Below, one piece after another: positions 13,195 to 25,300 of a DNA stretch of 64,000 nucleotides. Source of the DNA: Anaeramoeba ignava (Eukaryota > Metamonada > Anaeramoebidae); NCBI GenBank assembly GCA_028826165.1, contig JAPDFW010000137.1, positions 35,001 to 99,000 on the forward strand, in the 5' to 3' direction. Every line of letters begins with the position of its first letter. The first letter of the stretch is position 1. Under the pieces are notes generated by a model. That model saw only the letters and a list, made by a program, of their open reading frames with translations, was not told the DNA's origin and made no database searches. The position numbers and the translations under genes are program-made.

Positions 13195-15448
13195 TCAATT
13201 TTGTCCACAAACTGAAGCAACAAACTCAAATAATTCTTTCTCTTCAATCCGATCATTAATACTATTTTTAATTCTTCTGAAAGTACTTAGACCATTAGGC
13301 AAAATTTTATCAGGTCTTTCTCTCAAAACAACCCAAGTATTAGTTTGACTATCAAAAGAGCATTCAACAATTTTATTATCAAAATATGACAACTGAGGAT
13401 TTCTTATTGAACTGACAATTACCTCATTGCCTTTACTCATGACAACAAAATTCGCAAGACTTCGATCATTTAAATCAATTCGAACTCGAAAATCAGCTGT
13501 GTTCAAATATGGTGGTTTCCATTTCAATAATTTTTCAAAGCGATCTGGTGTGTATTTCTCATTTACTGGTGTGAAAATTAATCCATCTGAATTATGTTTT
13601 AATTCTTTCACATAATTTTTTAATATTGTTTTTGTGTATTTCAACTCAAACATTTCTTTGAATACAATTTCAAATTCTGCTTTTGTTTTTTGTTTTGTTT
13701 TTTGTATTCTTTCAAGAAGTTCGCGAATTGCTCCTAATCGTGTATCAAGATGTTTTTCAATAAAAGATCTGCCATCAAAACAAAGTAAATCATAAACCAA
13801 AAAAACTAATTTCGTTTGAATTTGATTTTGATTTTGGATTTGAATTTGAATTTGAATTTGATTTTCATTTTGATCTAAATTTTGATCTTGATTTGAATTT
13901 TGATTTGAATTTTGATTCGAATTTTGATTTGAATTTTGATTTGAATTTTGATTTGAATTTGGTTTTGCTTCAATATATTCTTCAACCATTTCTCCATCAA
14001 CTATTGTAATTCCTAAATGAGGAAAATTCATATCAACTTTATAAAAACTAAAATTTCTATCACACAAATAAGTTTCACTATCTAAAATAACCATAAAAAA
14101 TCTTGTTCCATCTGCTTTCCAAGTCACCCAAAATCTCTGTTTCTTTAAAAAATCTATATTGTTTTTATCTAAAGAAACTGGTTGAGCTCCTGGAAAATGC
14201 TCATCTGGGAATTGTTTGTCGGGAAATAAATTTAATACAGCTTTTCGTAGTTTTTCTTGTTCTTGATCATTAACTTTTTGGAATTGAATTTCTGGATTAA
14301 CAACTCCAGTATGTCCGTTTTGATTATTATTGTTTTGATGATAATTATTTTGATGATAATTATTTTGATGATAATTATTTTGATGATAATTATTTTTGAT
14401 GATAGTTGTTTTGAATTTGATTTTGAATTTGATTTTGATGATAATTATTTTGATGATAGTTGTTTTGATTTTGAATTTGATGATAATTATTTTGAATTTG
14501 ATTTTGATGATAATTATTTTGAATTTGATTATTTTGGTGATAATTATTTTGATGATAGTTGTTTTGATTTTGAATTTGATTTTGATGATAATTATTTTGA
14601 TGATAATTATTTTGAAGATAATTATTTTGATGATAATTATTTTGATGATAATTATTTTGATTTTGATTATAATTATTTTGAATTTGATTTTCATTTTGAT
14701 TTTCATTTTCATTTTCATTTTCATTTCCATTTTCATTTTCATTTTCATTTTCATTTTCATTTTCATTTTCATTTTCATTTTCATTTTCATTTTCATTTTC
14801 ATTTTGATTTTCATTTTCATTTTCATTTTCATTTTCATTTTCATTTTCATTTTCATTTTCATTTTCATTTTCATTTTCATTTTTATTTTCATTTTCATTT
14901 TCATTTTCATTTTCATTTTCATTTTCATTTTCATTTTCATTTTCATTTTCATTTTCATTTTCATTTTCATTTTCATTTTCATTTTCATTTTCATTTTCAT
15001 TTTCATTTTCATTTTCATTTTCATTTTCATTTTCATTTTCATTTTCATTTTCATTTTCATTTTCATTTTCATTTTGATTTTCATTTTCATTTTCATTTTC
15101 ATTTTCATTTTCATTTTCATTTTCATTTTGATATCTAATTTGATTTTCATTTTGATATCTAATTTGATTTTCATTTTGAATTCTAATTTGAATTAGATTT
15201 TGAATTCTAATTCGATTTTTAATTTCATTATTATTTTTATTATTTTGATTTTTATAATAATTATAATAATTCTGTTTTGGATTTGCATCTTTTTGTATAA
15301 TTCTTTCTTGTTCGTTTTTTATTTTTATTTTTTGTTCTTTTTTATTTTCCTTTCTTTTTCTTTTAATTTCTTCTTGTTCTTGTTCTTGTTTTTGTTCTTG
15401 TTCTTCCCCATTTCTTTTATTATTTTGTAAATGTTTTCTTGAATTCAT
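13195..15448 (-). CDS. mRNA capping guanylyltransferase, Asn-rich N-terminus, one frame break
   Basis: Transfers GMP from GTP to the 5' diphosphate end of pre-mRNA in the nucleus. Nucleotidyltransferase motifs are in order: KADGTRFF (motif I, covalent Lys codon at 14118), VDGEMV (III), SDGLIF (IV) and LLKWKPP (V), followed by an OB-fold segment with WVVLRERPDK. The best start is the ATG at 15448 (MNSRKHL...). That frame reads through Asn/Glu/Gln repeats to a stop at 14390, while the catalytic frame opens just below it. Both sides of the break read NNYHQ repeats, so one extra base in the T5 run at 14393-14397 explains it. Removing one base gives 750 residues. About 430 residues before motif I are low complexity. 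I see no RNA triphosphatase domain of the Cys-phosphatase type, so this looks like a stand-alone guanylyltransferase. A Gln/Asn-rich insert sits inside the catalytic domain (13830-13960). Confidence 0.85.
14690..15130 (-). repeat. Coding hexamer repeat (Asn-Glu)n
   Basis: About 70 copies of the hexamer AATGAA (minus strand), with rare AATCAA and AATAAA variants, encode an Asn-Glu tract in the N-terminus of the guanylyltransferase. The same hexamer gives open Met-Lys and, on the other strand, Phe-His frames, which produces several misleading long ORFs. Confidence 0.9.
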
Positions 15449-15975
15449 TTCTTAAATATAATTTTTAATTTTATAAATTTTATTTTTACTATTTAGTTTA
15501 TATAATTTTATTTGTATTTTTCTATTATTATTATTGTTATTATTATTGTTTTTTTTTTGAAAAATTTTTTAAATAAAGTAAATTTCAAAAAAAAAAATGA
15601 AAGTTTGTGAGTTAATTAATTTAATTATTTAGTTATTTAAATAATTTTATAATTAATTAAAAAAGGAAAATTAAAAAAAAAAATGAAAAAAAAAATATTA
15701 AAAAAAAATTTTTTTTCGTCTTTTTATTTTTTTTTCTCCTTTTTATTTTTTAATTTTATTTTAAATAACAACTGGATATTTTGTGTTATTTTTTTAATTA
15801 AAAATTAAAAATTAAATTAAATTGATCAAGAAACAAGAAATTAAATTAGATTTAAAAATTGAATATTTTTTTTTTGTTTATTTATTGAAATAAAAAATTT
15901 TTTTTTTCATTTTCATTTTTTCTTTCATTTTTATTTTTTCTTTTATTTTCTTTTATTTGGATTTAATTTGAAATT
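15449..15975. promoter_or_regulatory. Divergent intergenic region between capping enzyme and hydrogenase
   Basis: This 527-base stretch separates two head-to-head genes and must hold both promoters. It contains only A/T homopolymer blocks and a few ATTATTATTATTGTT triplets. I see no ORF and no recognisable motif beyond poly(T)/poly(A) tracts just before the hydrogenase ATG. Confidence 0.4.
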
Positions 15976-18900
15976 ATGGACAGTTCATATCAAACACTTA
16001 TTAATGAATGGAAAAAGATCGGTTGTGTAAAAGTCAAATATTTTTCTCAATTTTTAATGAATCAATTTTTATTTTTTTTTTATAAAAAATTTAATCAATT
16101 TAATCAATTTAATCAAAGAATGTTGTTCAACCGATAAAAACTGTTAATTTAAGACTTGAACCAAAAAAAGTTTTATTATCACAAAATGATGTTATTTTAA
16201 CAAAAGATAATCAAGTTTATCAATTTGATATTCAAGTATTTTTAATCAAAACAAAAATTTAATTTAAATTTATAAGATCAAAAAAAACTCAAATTAAATT
16301 AAAAAACAACTATAAAATTTATTTAACAATTTAATTAACAATTTAATTAACAATTTCAAGATCAATTTAATTAACTATTTAATTAACTATTTAATTAACT
16401 ATTTAATAAATGATTTCAAGATCAATTTAATATTTGATTTCAAGATCAATTTAATAATCCATTTAACAATTCATTTATCAATTTATTTATCAATTTATTT
16501 ATCAATTTATCAATAAATTTATAATTAATTTCTTAATTTCTCAATATAATAATCAAATCAAAACTTTAAAATCAATCTAATAATCCATTTAACAATAAAT
16601 TTAATAATAAATTAATTTCTTAATTTCTCAATATAATAATCAAATCAAAACTTTAAAATGAAATTATCAATCCATTTAACAATTTATTTATCAATTTAAT
16701 AATCCATTTAAAAATAAATTAATTTCTTAATTTCTCAATATAATAATCAAATCAAAACTTTAAAATGAATTTATCGATCCATTTAACAATTTATTTATCA
16801 ATAAATTTAATATTTGATTTCAAGATCAATTTATCTATCAATTTATTTATCAATTTATTTATCAATTTATTTATCAATTTGTTTATCAATTTATTTATAA
16901 ATTTGTTTATCAATTTATTTATCAATTTATTTAATAATTTATTTATCAATTTATTTATCAATTTATTTATCAATTTATTTATCAATTTATTTATCAATTT
17001 GTTTATCAATTTATTTATCAATTTATTTAATAATTTATTTATCAATTTGTTTATCAATTTATTTATCTATTTATTTATCTATTTATTTATCAATTTATTT
17101 ATCAATTTATTTATCAATTTATTTATCAATTTATTTATCAATTTATCTATCAATTTATTTATCAATTTAATAATCCATTTAACAATAAATTTAATATTTG
17201 ATTTCAAGATCAATTTATTTATCAATTTATTTATCAATTTATTTATCAATTGATTTATCTATTTATTTATCAATTTATTTATCAATTTATTTATAATTAA
17301 TTTCTTAATTTCTCAATATAATAATCAAATCAAAACTTTAAAATGAATTTATCGATCCATTTAACAATCGATTTAACAATTTATTTAATAATAAATTAAT
17401 TTCTTAATTTCTCAATATAATAATCAAATCAAAACTTTAAAATGAATTTATCGATCCATTTAACAATTTATTTATCAATAAATTTAATATTTGATTTCAA
17501 GATCAATTTATCTATCAATTTATTTATCAATTTATTTATCAATTTATTTATCAATTTGTTTATCAATTTATTTATAAATTTGTTTATCAATTTATTTATC
17601 AATTTATTTAATAATTTATTTATCAATTTATTTATCAATTTATTTATCAATTTATTTATCAATTTATTTATCAATTTGTTTATCAATTTATTTATCAATT
17701 TATTTAATAATTTATTTATCAATTTATTTATCAATTTATTTATTAATTTATTTATCAATTTATTTATCAATTTGTTTATAATTTATTTATCAATTTATTT
17801 ATCAATTAATCTATCAATTAATCTATCAATTTATTTATCAATTTATTTATCTATTTGTTTATCTATTTGTTTATTATTTATCAATTTATTTATCAATTTA
17901 TCTAAAAGAATGAATCTCAAATCGCAAAATTAAAAAAACATGAATCTAAAATCAAATTCATTTTGAGACAAGAAAATACACTTATAACATCAGATAGCGA
18001 AGGTCTTATCGTTATCTGGAATTTAATCGAAAAAAGAATCCAAAGATTAATCAAGCTAACAAGTTCTGTCACAAGCATGACTATATACAAAACAACACTA
18101 TTTGCAAGCTCTCTTACTCCATCAATCATTCACCAATGGGATTTTAAAACAGGAGAAAAAATTACTCAATATGAAGGTCATGAAAAATCTATTAATCAAA
18201 TCCAATTTTTACCTCAAAAATCTACTCTCTATTCTTGTTCAGATGATGGAACTGTTATTGCTTGGTCTACTTCTGTTAGTTTATTCTTTCGAAATAATAT
18301 TTATATTTATATTTATATTTTAAATCAAATTATCAATTTAGGATCAAAACAAAAAAATCCGTTTAAAATTCCAAGGACATTATGATCCAGTTGTTTGTTT
18401 TTGTATTATGGAAGAAAAAGATTTGCTTTTTACAGGTTCAAAAGGTAATTCTTTCTTTTTTTCAAAATTCAAAATTCAAAATTCAAAATTCAAAATTGAT
18501 TTTTTTTTGATTTGATTTGGAAATGTAGATCTTACAGTTATTTGTTGGGATATGAAAGTAAAAAATATTTCCATTTCTTTCTGTTTTTGTTTTTCTTTCT
18601 TGTTTTCTTTTATATCATAATTTTTCAAAAAAAACAAAAACAAACAAACAAACAAAAAGAATGCTCAACCAATCCAAAAATTTTATGATTTTTCATCATT
18701 GACTACAAAAATGATCGCAGAAAAAAATCAAGTATTTATTGGATTTGATGATGGCACAGTTATCGGTATCAAACCAAATAGAAGAAAATCATTTGAAGTT
18801 GGAGTGTATCCAGGACACCAACAAAAGAATTACAGAAATTCGCACCTTTGAAAAAAGAATAATCACATCATCAGAAGATGAAACAATTCGAATTTTTTCA

Positions 18901-21457
18901 ATAGACTCGAAAAAATCAAAAATACTTTGTGAAGGACACAAATCGAGTGTAAAAACCTTTTCCACTTCTAACGAAGGAAATCTTGTATCAATAGATGCAG
19001 ATGGAGAAGTATTTTTTTGGCCAGTAAAAATTTTAAAAGCAGAAAAGGAAAACAAAAAGAAAACAAAGAAAACAAAAACAAGAACAAACGAAGAAATTCC
19101 CAAACAAGAAATAGAAAAATCAATACTATCATCCAAAAAACTGAATGAAAAAGTAACAGTGTTTATTGACGGAAAACAATATCAAGGAGATTCAAACAAA
19201 AGTATTTTGGAAGTTTGCAGAGAAAATGGGATTGATATCCCGTCTTTGTGTTATCATCCACGATTGCATCCACTTTCCACATGCAAATGCTGCGTTGTGC
19301 AAATTGAAACCACAGCAAACTGTTTCCGCAAAGCGTGTGCATGTGCAACGGAAATTCGGGATGGGATGAAAATAATCACAAATTCAAATGAAATCAAAGG
19401 GTTTCAAAGAAACGCAATTTTGGAGTTGCGACAAAAACAGCGCAGTCGAGCATTAACTCTCAAAGACGAGAGTTTCGACAAATCAACGGAATTTGGACGT
19501 TTACTCACGAATGTATACGATAAATTTGTGGATAATTCCAATGGGGCAATTTCTATTGATTTATCCAAATGCATTGATTGCGCAAGATGTGCTCAAGTCT
19601 GCGACAAAATCCAAGGCATGTCAATCATCTCGTTTCCTGCGCGATCCATTGGCGCCATTGAAACAGTTCTACGTACAAAAGGGAATTTTCTTTCGGAATC
19701 ATCTTGTATTGCTTGCGGACAGTGTTCCGTTTTTTGCCCCACTGATGCCATCTCAGAATTTGATCAAACTTCTGTTTTAAAGCAGCAAATCAAGCTTGGC
19801 GACAAGAGACTTGTTGTTGGAATTGCACCTTCTGCAAGAGTCTCTATTGCAGAGGAGTTTGAAATGGAACCAGGTGCTATTTCTGTTGAAAAGTTTGTCT
19901 CTGCTTTGAGAATGCTTGGTTTTGATGATGTTTTCGATCTTCAGTTTACTGCTGATTTAACAATTATGGAAGAGGGAACTGAGTTGTTAAAAAGATTGAA
20001 AGATCCAAATGCAGTTCTTCCAATGTTCACATCCTGTTGTCCTGCTTGGATTAATATGGTGGAAAAAGTATATTAATTAAAAAGAATTTCAATCCAAAAA
20101 TTTATTTATTTATTTATTTATTCTATAATAAGTTGTATCCATTTCTAATACCTCATCTTTCAAGTGTAAAATCTCCTCAACAAATATTTGGAGCAATTGT
20201 TAAAACTTTTTATGCTCATAAAATCAAAATTGATCCACAAAATATTTATTGTGTAACAATTACACCTTGTACTGCAAAAAAACAAGAAATTCATCGTGAA
20301 GAAATGAAATCTTCAGGTTTTCAAGATGTGGATCTTGCTTTAACAGTAAGAGAAATAGGAAAAATGCTGAGAGAAATTTCGATTAATTGGGAATCAATTA
20401 AAGAAACATCATTTGATGATCCTCTTGGAAAGTCTTCTGGTTCTGGTTCTTTATTTGCGTCAACTGGTGGAGTTATGGTAGATTTCGATTTAATATTGTT
20501 TTAAATATTTTAAATATTTATTTAATATTGTTTTAATAATATTTTAAATATAGGAAGCAGCAATAAGAACTGCATATGAAATTGAAACCAAAAAAACATT
20601 TCCAAAATTGGTATTCCAGGAATTAAGAGGATTAGAAAACATAAAACAAACAACAATAGAATTTGAAGAAAGAAACACTAAAGTTAGTTGTAGTTAACAG
20701 TGGAGCATCAATACACAAACTAATCAACGATTTCCAAAAGGGATTAATAACATTCGATTTTGCAGAGGTGATGGCATGCCCAGGAGGATGTCTTGGAGGC
20801 GGAGGACAGCCACGTTCACATATCAACATTTTACCCAAAAGAATACAAGCAGTTTATGACAACGAATTTTCACTTCCATATAGAAAATCACACACAAACA
20901 AATCAATAATGAAAATTTATGAAAAATTTCTGAACGAACCAATGTCAGAAATATCAAGAAAATTACTTCACACAAAATATCGACCAAACGCGCATCAAAG
21001 TGAAGTCAAACAAAACTCAATCAATATGTTTAAATTTGTTATGGAAGGTCTTAGTGAACATAACTCTGTCCTTGTTTTATTCGGATCTCAAACTGGAACT
21101 GCTGAAATGGCTGCAATTAAAATTACACAAATTTTATTAGAATCCAAAATCAAAGCAAGACTTTTTGAAATGAATAATTATCCCATTACAAATTTATCTT
21201 CAGAAAAATTCGTTATTCTTATCACTTCCACTTTTTGGGAAGGATCTTTTCCTGAAAATGCAATCCAATTTTGGAAAGATTTGCAATCCTTCTCCTTCAG
21301 ATTGAAAAACATTAAATATTCCATTTTTGGTTTAGGTAATTCAACTTATACTCATTTTAATCATGCAGGTCGATTGTTGGATATTCAATTAAAAAAATTA
21401 GGAGCTCATTGTTTTTTAAAAATGGGAGAAGGTGATTATCAAGCTCCAGATGGGTAA
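15976..21457 (+). CDS. WD40-[FeFe]-hydrogenase-flavodoxin fusion protein, two frame breaks
   Basis: Predicted to interconvert protons and H2. Exons: 15976-16026, 16119-16235, 17909-18274, 18342-18444, 18529-18557, 18660-20067, 20133-20477, 20554-21457, all phase-consistent if one base is removed near 18823-18826 and one near 20669-20671; product about 1106 residues. Order: seven or eight WD40-like blades (about 20-345, e.g. SCSDDGTVIAW, SSEDETIRIF); Lys-rich linker; plant-type 2Fe-2S (from about 386; SLCYHP, CKCC, ACAC); two 4Fe-4S sites CIDCARCAQVC and CIACGQCSVFCP; H-cluster loops TSCCPAW, TPCTAKKQE and MACPGGC; hydrogenase small-subunit-like segment; flavodoxin (from about 977; FGSQTGTAE, FGLGNSTYTHFN). 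The last two blades and the ferredoxin domain share one uninterrupted ORF, so the fusion is not a splice guess. The His-ligated 4Fe-4S site of clostridial enzymes is absent. No clear mitochondrial presequence. Confidence 0.85.
16236..17908 (+). repeat. Hydrogenase intron 2, ATCAATTTATTT satellite with internal duplication
   Basis: This 1673-base intron (GTATTT donor, CTAAAAG acceptor) is made mostly of ATTTATCAATTT repeats. A block of about 330 bp containing TCAATATAATAATCAAATC, ATCGATCCATTTAAC and the following array occurs twice, near 16729 and 17406, 677 bp apart and nearly identical. Smaller partial copies lie at about 16535, 16620 and 17300. Confidence 0.8.
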
Positions 21458-22381
21458 ATCAAAAATTCAAATCAAATTTAAATCAAAATTAAATCAAAAT
21501 TTAAATCAAAAATTAAATCAAAATTTCAAATCAAAATTTAAATCAAAAAATCAAAAATTAAATCAAAATCAAATATTAAATCAAAATTAAATCAAATTAA
21601 ATCAAAAATTAAATCAAAAATTAAATCAAAAAGGTATTAAATCAAAATAAATCAAAATCAAATATTTAAATCAAAAATTAAATCAAAAAAATCAAAAATT
21701 AAATAAATCAAAAATTTAAAAAAATTTAAATCAAAATTAAATCAAATATTAAATCAATATTAAATCAAAATTTAAATCAAAATTTAAATCAAAATTAAAT
21801 CAAAAATTAAATCAAATATTAAATTAAATTTAAATCAAATATTAAATCAAAATTAAATCAAATTTAAATCAAAATCAAATCAAAAATTAAAATTTATTTT
21901 TATTTAGTTATTAAATTTAAATTTAAATCAAATATTAAACCAAAATTAAATTTTAAAAATTTAAAAAAAATCTACAAAATTTAAATGAGATTTTAAATCA
22001 AAAAAACAAAAAAAACAATTTTTCAAATCAAATCAAATCAAATCAAATCAAAATTTTTTCTTTTATTTTAAATCAAAAAAAACAAATTAAATCAAAAATT
22101 TAAATAATTTTGTAATTTTTTGGGAATTTTGATAAAAGACTTGATTTTTAAATAAAAACAAAACAATTTTCAAATCAAATCAAATCAAATCAAATCTTTT
22201 CTTTTAGTTTTAAATTAAATTGAATTGAATTTTTGGGAATTTTATAAAAGGCTTGATTTTTGTAAATTGAATTAAATTGAATTAAATTGAATTGAATTGA
22301 ATTGAAAAAAAAAGAATGAATGAATGAAAATCAAAAATCAAAAATCAAGAATTTAACTTCTGAATTAGAAAATTTCTTTTT
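21458..22381. repeat. AAATTAAATC repeat between convergent genes
   Basis: A 0.9 kb stretch of AAATTAAATCAAA units grading into poly(A/T) and ATTGAATTG repeats. It separates the 3' ends of the hydrogenase and the phosphatase. I find no exon in it on either strand, although the hydrogenase C-terminus looks slightly short. Confidence 0.6.
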
Positions 22382-25300
22382 TTATAAGAAATATTCTGGA
22401 ATTTTTTTCTTTTGAGGAGTTTGTCTTGTTTCATCAGGAGCAGCATCAAAAACCTTAAAATTTCTATCTAAATTATCTTGAATTTCAAGAATAGCAGCAG
22501 AATTACCGCATCTATAATAATAATTGGGAGCTGACCAAACAGTAACTAATGATTTATTAAACATATAAAGATATCCTTCCATAATAAGTTGATGTGCTCG
22601 GCATATTAAACTTAAATTGTTAATTTTGGAAAATTGCATCACTGGTTCTGATCCAAAAATAAATCCAGCTCCTCTTGGTCCATTTCCCCAACCTTCAAGT
22701 TCTTTTTTTATCAAAAAATTTTAATTTTAATTTTAATTTTAAATTTTAATTTTAATTTTATTTTTAATTTTAATTTTAAATATAATTTTAATTTTAATTT
22801 TAATTTTAATTTTAATTTTATTTTAATTTTAATTTTAAATTTTAATTTTAATTTTAATTTTAATTTTAATTTTAATTTTAATTTTAATTTTAATTTTAAT
22901 TTTAAATTTTAATTTTAATTTTAATTTTAATTTTAAATTTAAATTTTAATTTTAATTTTAATTTTAATTTTAAATTTTTAATTTTAATTTTAATTTTAAT
23001 TTTAATTTTAATTTTAATTTTAATTTTAATTTTAATTTTAATTTTAATTTTAATTTTAATTTTAATTTTAATTTTAATTTTAATTTTAATTTTAATTTTA
23101 ATTTTAATTTTAAATTTTAATTTTAAATTTAATTTTAATTTTAATTTTAAATTTTAATTTTAATTTTAATTTTAATTTTAATTTTAATTTTAATTTTAAT
23201 TTTAATTTTAATTTTAATTTTAATTTTAATATTCAAATTGATAAAGAATTACCTTCAGGATCACTCCAAAGTAAATCACACATTGCACCTTCATGTGGAA
23301 CTTCTAATTTTCTATCAATTACTTGAATCTAAATTTTCATTAAAATAATTTTTGTTTTTAAATAATTTTTGTTTTTAAATAATTTTCATTAAAATAAATT
23401 GAATTTTCTTTTTTGATAAATTTACTTGATCAATTGTTGAAACTGAAGGAGATAAACCACCATGAACACAGAAAATTTCTCCTCCAACAAGAGCAGCTAA
23501 TGGAAGATAATCAAAAACTTCAGTACAATATCTCCAAACATTTGCATTAGTATATCTTCTTAAACACTCTTCATAAAATCCATAAACCTTTTTTAATTTT
23601 AATTTTAAATATTATTTTAATTTTAATTATAAATTATAATTTTAAATTTAATTTTAATTTTTATTTCAATTTTAATTATAAATTATAATTTTAATTTTAA
23701 TTTTAATTTTAATTTTAATTTTAATTTTAATTTTAATTTTAATTTTAATTTTTATTTTAATTTTAATTTTAATTTTAATTTTAATTTTAATTTTAATTTT
23801 AATTTTAATTTATTTTAATTTTAATTTTAATTTTAAATTTAATTTTAATTTTAATTTTAATTTAATTTTAATTTTAATTTTAATTTTAATTTTAATTTTA
23901 ATTTTAATATAATTATAATTTTTATTATAATTCTAATTTGAATAAATTTACTTGAGTAATTTGTCTACTTTCGTGATTTCCTCTAAGTAAGTAAATTCGA
24001 TCAGGGTAACGAACTTTAAGAGCAAGAAGTAATAAAAAGGTTTCAAGAGAAAAATAACCACGATCAACATAATCTCCCATAAAAAGATATTTTGTTTTTG
24101 GACAAAAACCCCCAATTTTAAATAATTCTTGTAAATCATAAAATTGTCCATGAATATCTCCACAAATCTAATCAATTTAATTATAAATTTAATTATAAAT
24201 TTTATTATAAATTTTATTATAAATTTAATTATAAATTTAATTATAAATTTAATTATAAATTTAATTATAAATTTAATTATAAATTTAATTATAAATTTAA
24301 TTATAAATTTAATTATAAATTTAATTATAAATTTAATTATAAATTTAATTATAAATTTAATTATAAATTTAATTATAAATTTAATTATAAATTTAATTAT
24401 AAATTTAATTATAAATTTAATTATAAATTTAATTATAAATTTAATTATAAATTTAATTATAAATTTAATTATAAATTTAATTATAAATTTAATTATAAAT
24501 ATAATTATAAATTTAATTATAAATATAATTATAAATTTAATTATAAATATAATTATAAATTTAATTATAAATTTAATTATAAATATAATTATATATATAA
24601 TTATAAATTTAATTATAAATTTAATTATAAATTTAATTATAAATATAATTATAAATTTAATTATAAATAAAATTTAATTATAAATTAAATTATAAATTTA
24701 ATTATAAATTTAATTATAAATTTAATTATAAATTTAATTATAAATTTAATTATAAATATAAATATAATTTAATTATAAATTTAATTATAAATTTAATTAT
24801 AAATTTAATTATAAATTTTATTATAAATTTAATTATAAATTTAATTATAAATTTAATTATAAATTTAATTATAAATTTAATTATAAATTTAATTATAAAT
24901 TTAATTATAAATTTAATTATAAATTTAATTATAAATTTAATTATAAATTTAATTATAAATTTAATTATAAATTTAATTATAAATTTAATTATAAATTTAA
25001 TTATAAATTTAATTATAAATTTAATTATAAATTTAATTATAAATTTAATTATAAATTTAATTATAAAATTTAATTATAAATTTAATTATAAATTTAATTA
25101 TAAATTTAATTATAAATTTAATTATAAATTTTATTATAAATTTAATTATAAATTTAATTATAAATTTAATTATAAATTTAATTATAAATTTAATTATAAA
25201 TTTAATTATAAATTTAATTATAAATTTAATTATAAATTTAATTATAAATTTAATTATAAATTTAATTATAAATTTAATTATAAATTTAATTATAAATTTA

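Noticed and set aside
14390-15174. Met-Lys repeat as the N-terminus of the capping enzyme
   Set aside because: It is open only because of the hexamer. The alternative frame from 15448 has a complex N-terminus (MNSRKHLQNN) and continues the same NNYHQ repeat across a one-base break.
14257-15196. Plus-strand Phe-His and Ile-Phe ORFs opposite the capping gene
   Set aside because: They mirror the AATGAA/AATTATCATCAA repeats of the guanylyltransferase on the other strand and have no complex sequence of their own.
15976-18660. WD40 region as a separate gene next to the hydrogenase
   Set aside because: The final blades (SSEDETIRIF and DADGEVFFW) are in the same uninterrupted ORF as the 2Fe-2S and 4Fe-4S domains, and all upstream exon phases join onto it.
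15976-21457. The hydrogenase being a Nar1/NARF Fe-S assembly protein
   Set aside because: It has the TSCCPAW, PCTAKKQE and MACPGGC loops with all H-cluster cysteines, plus a 2Fe-2S domain, which Nar1 lacks.
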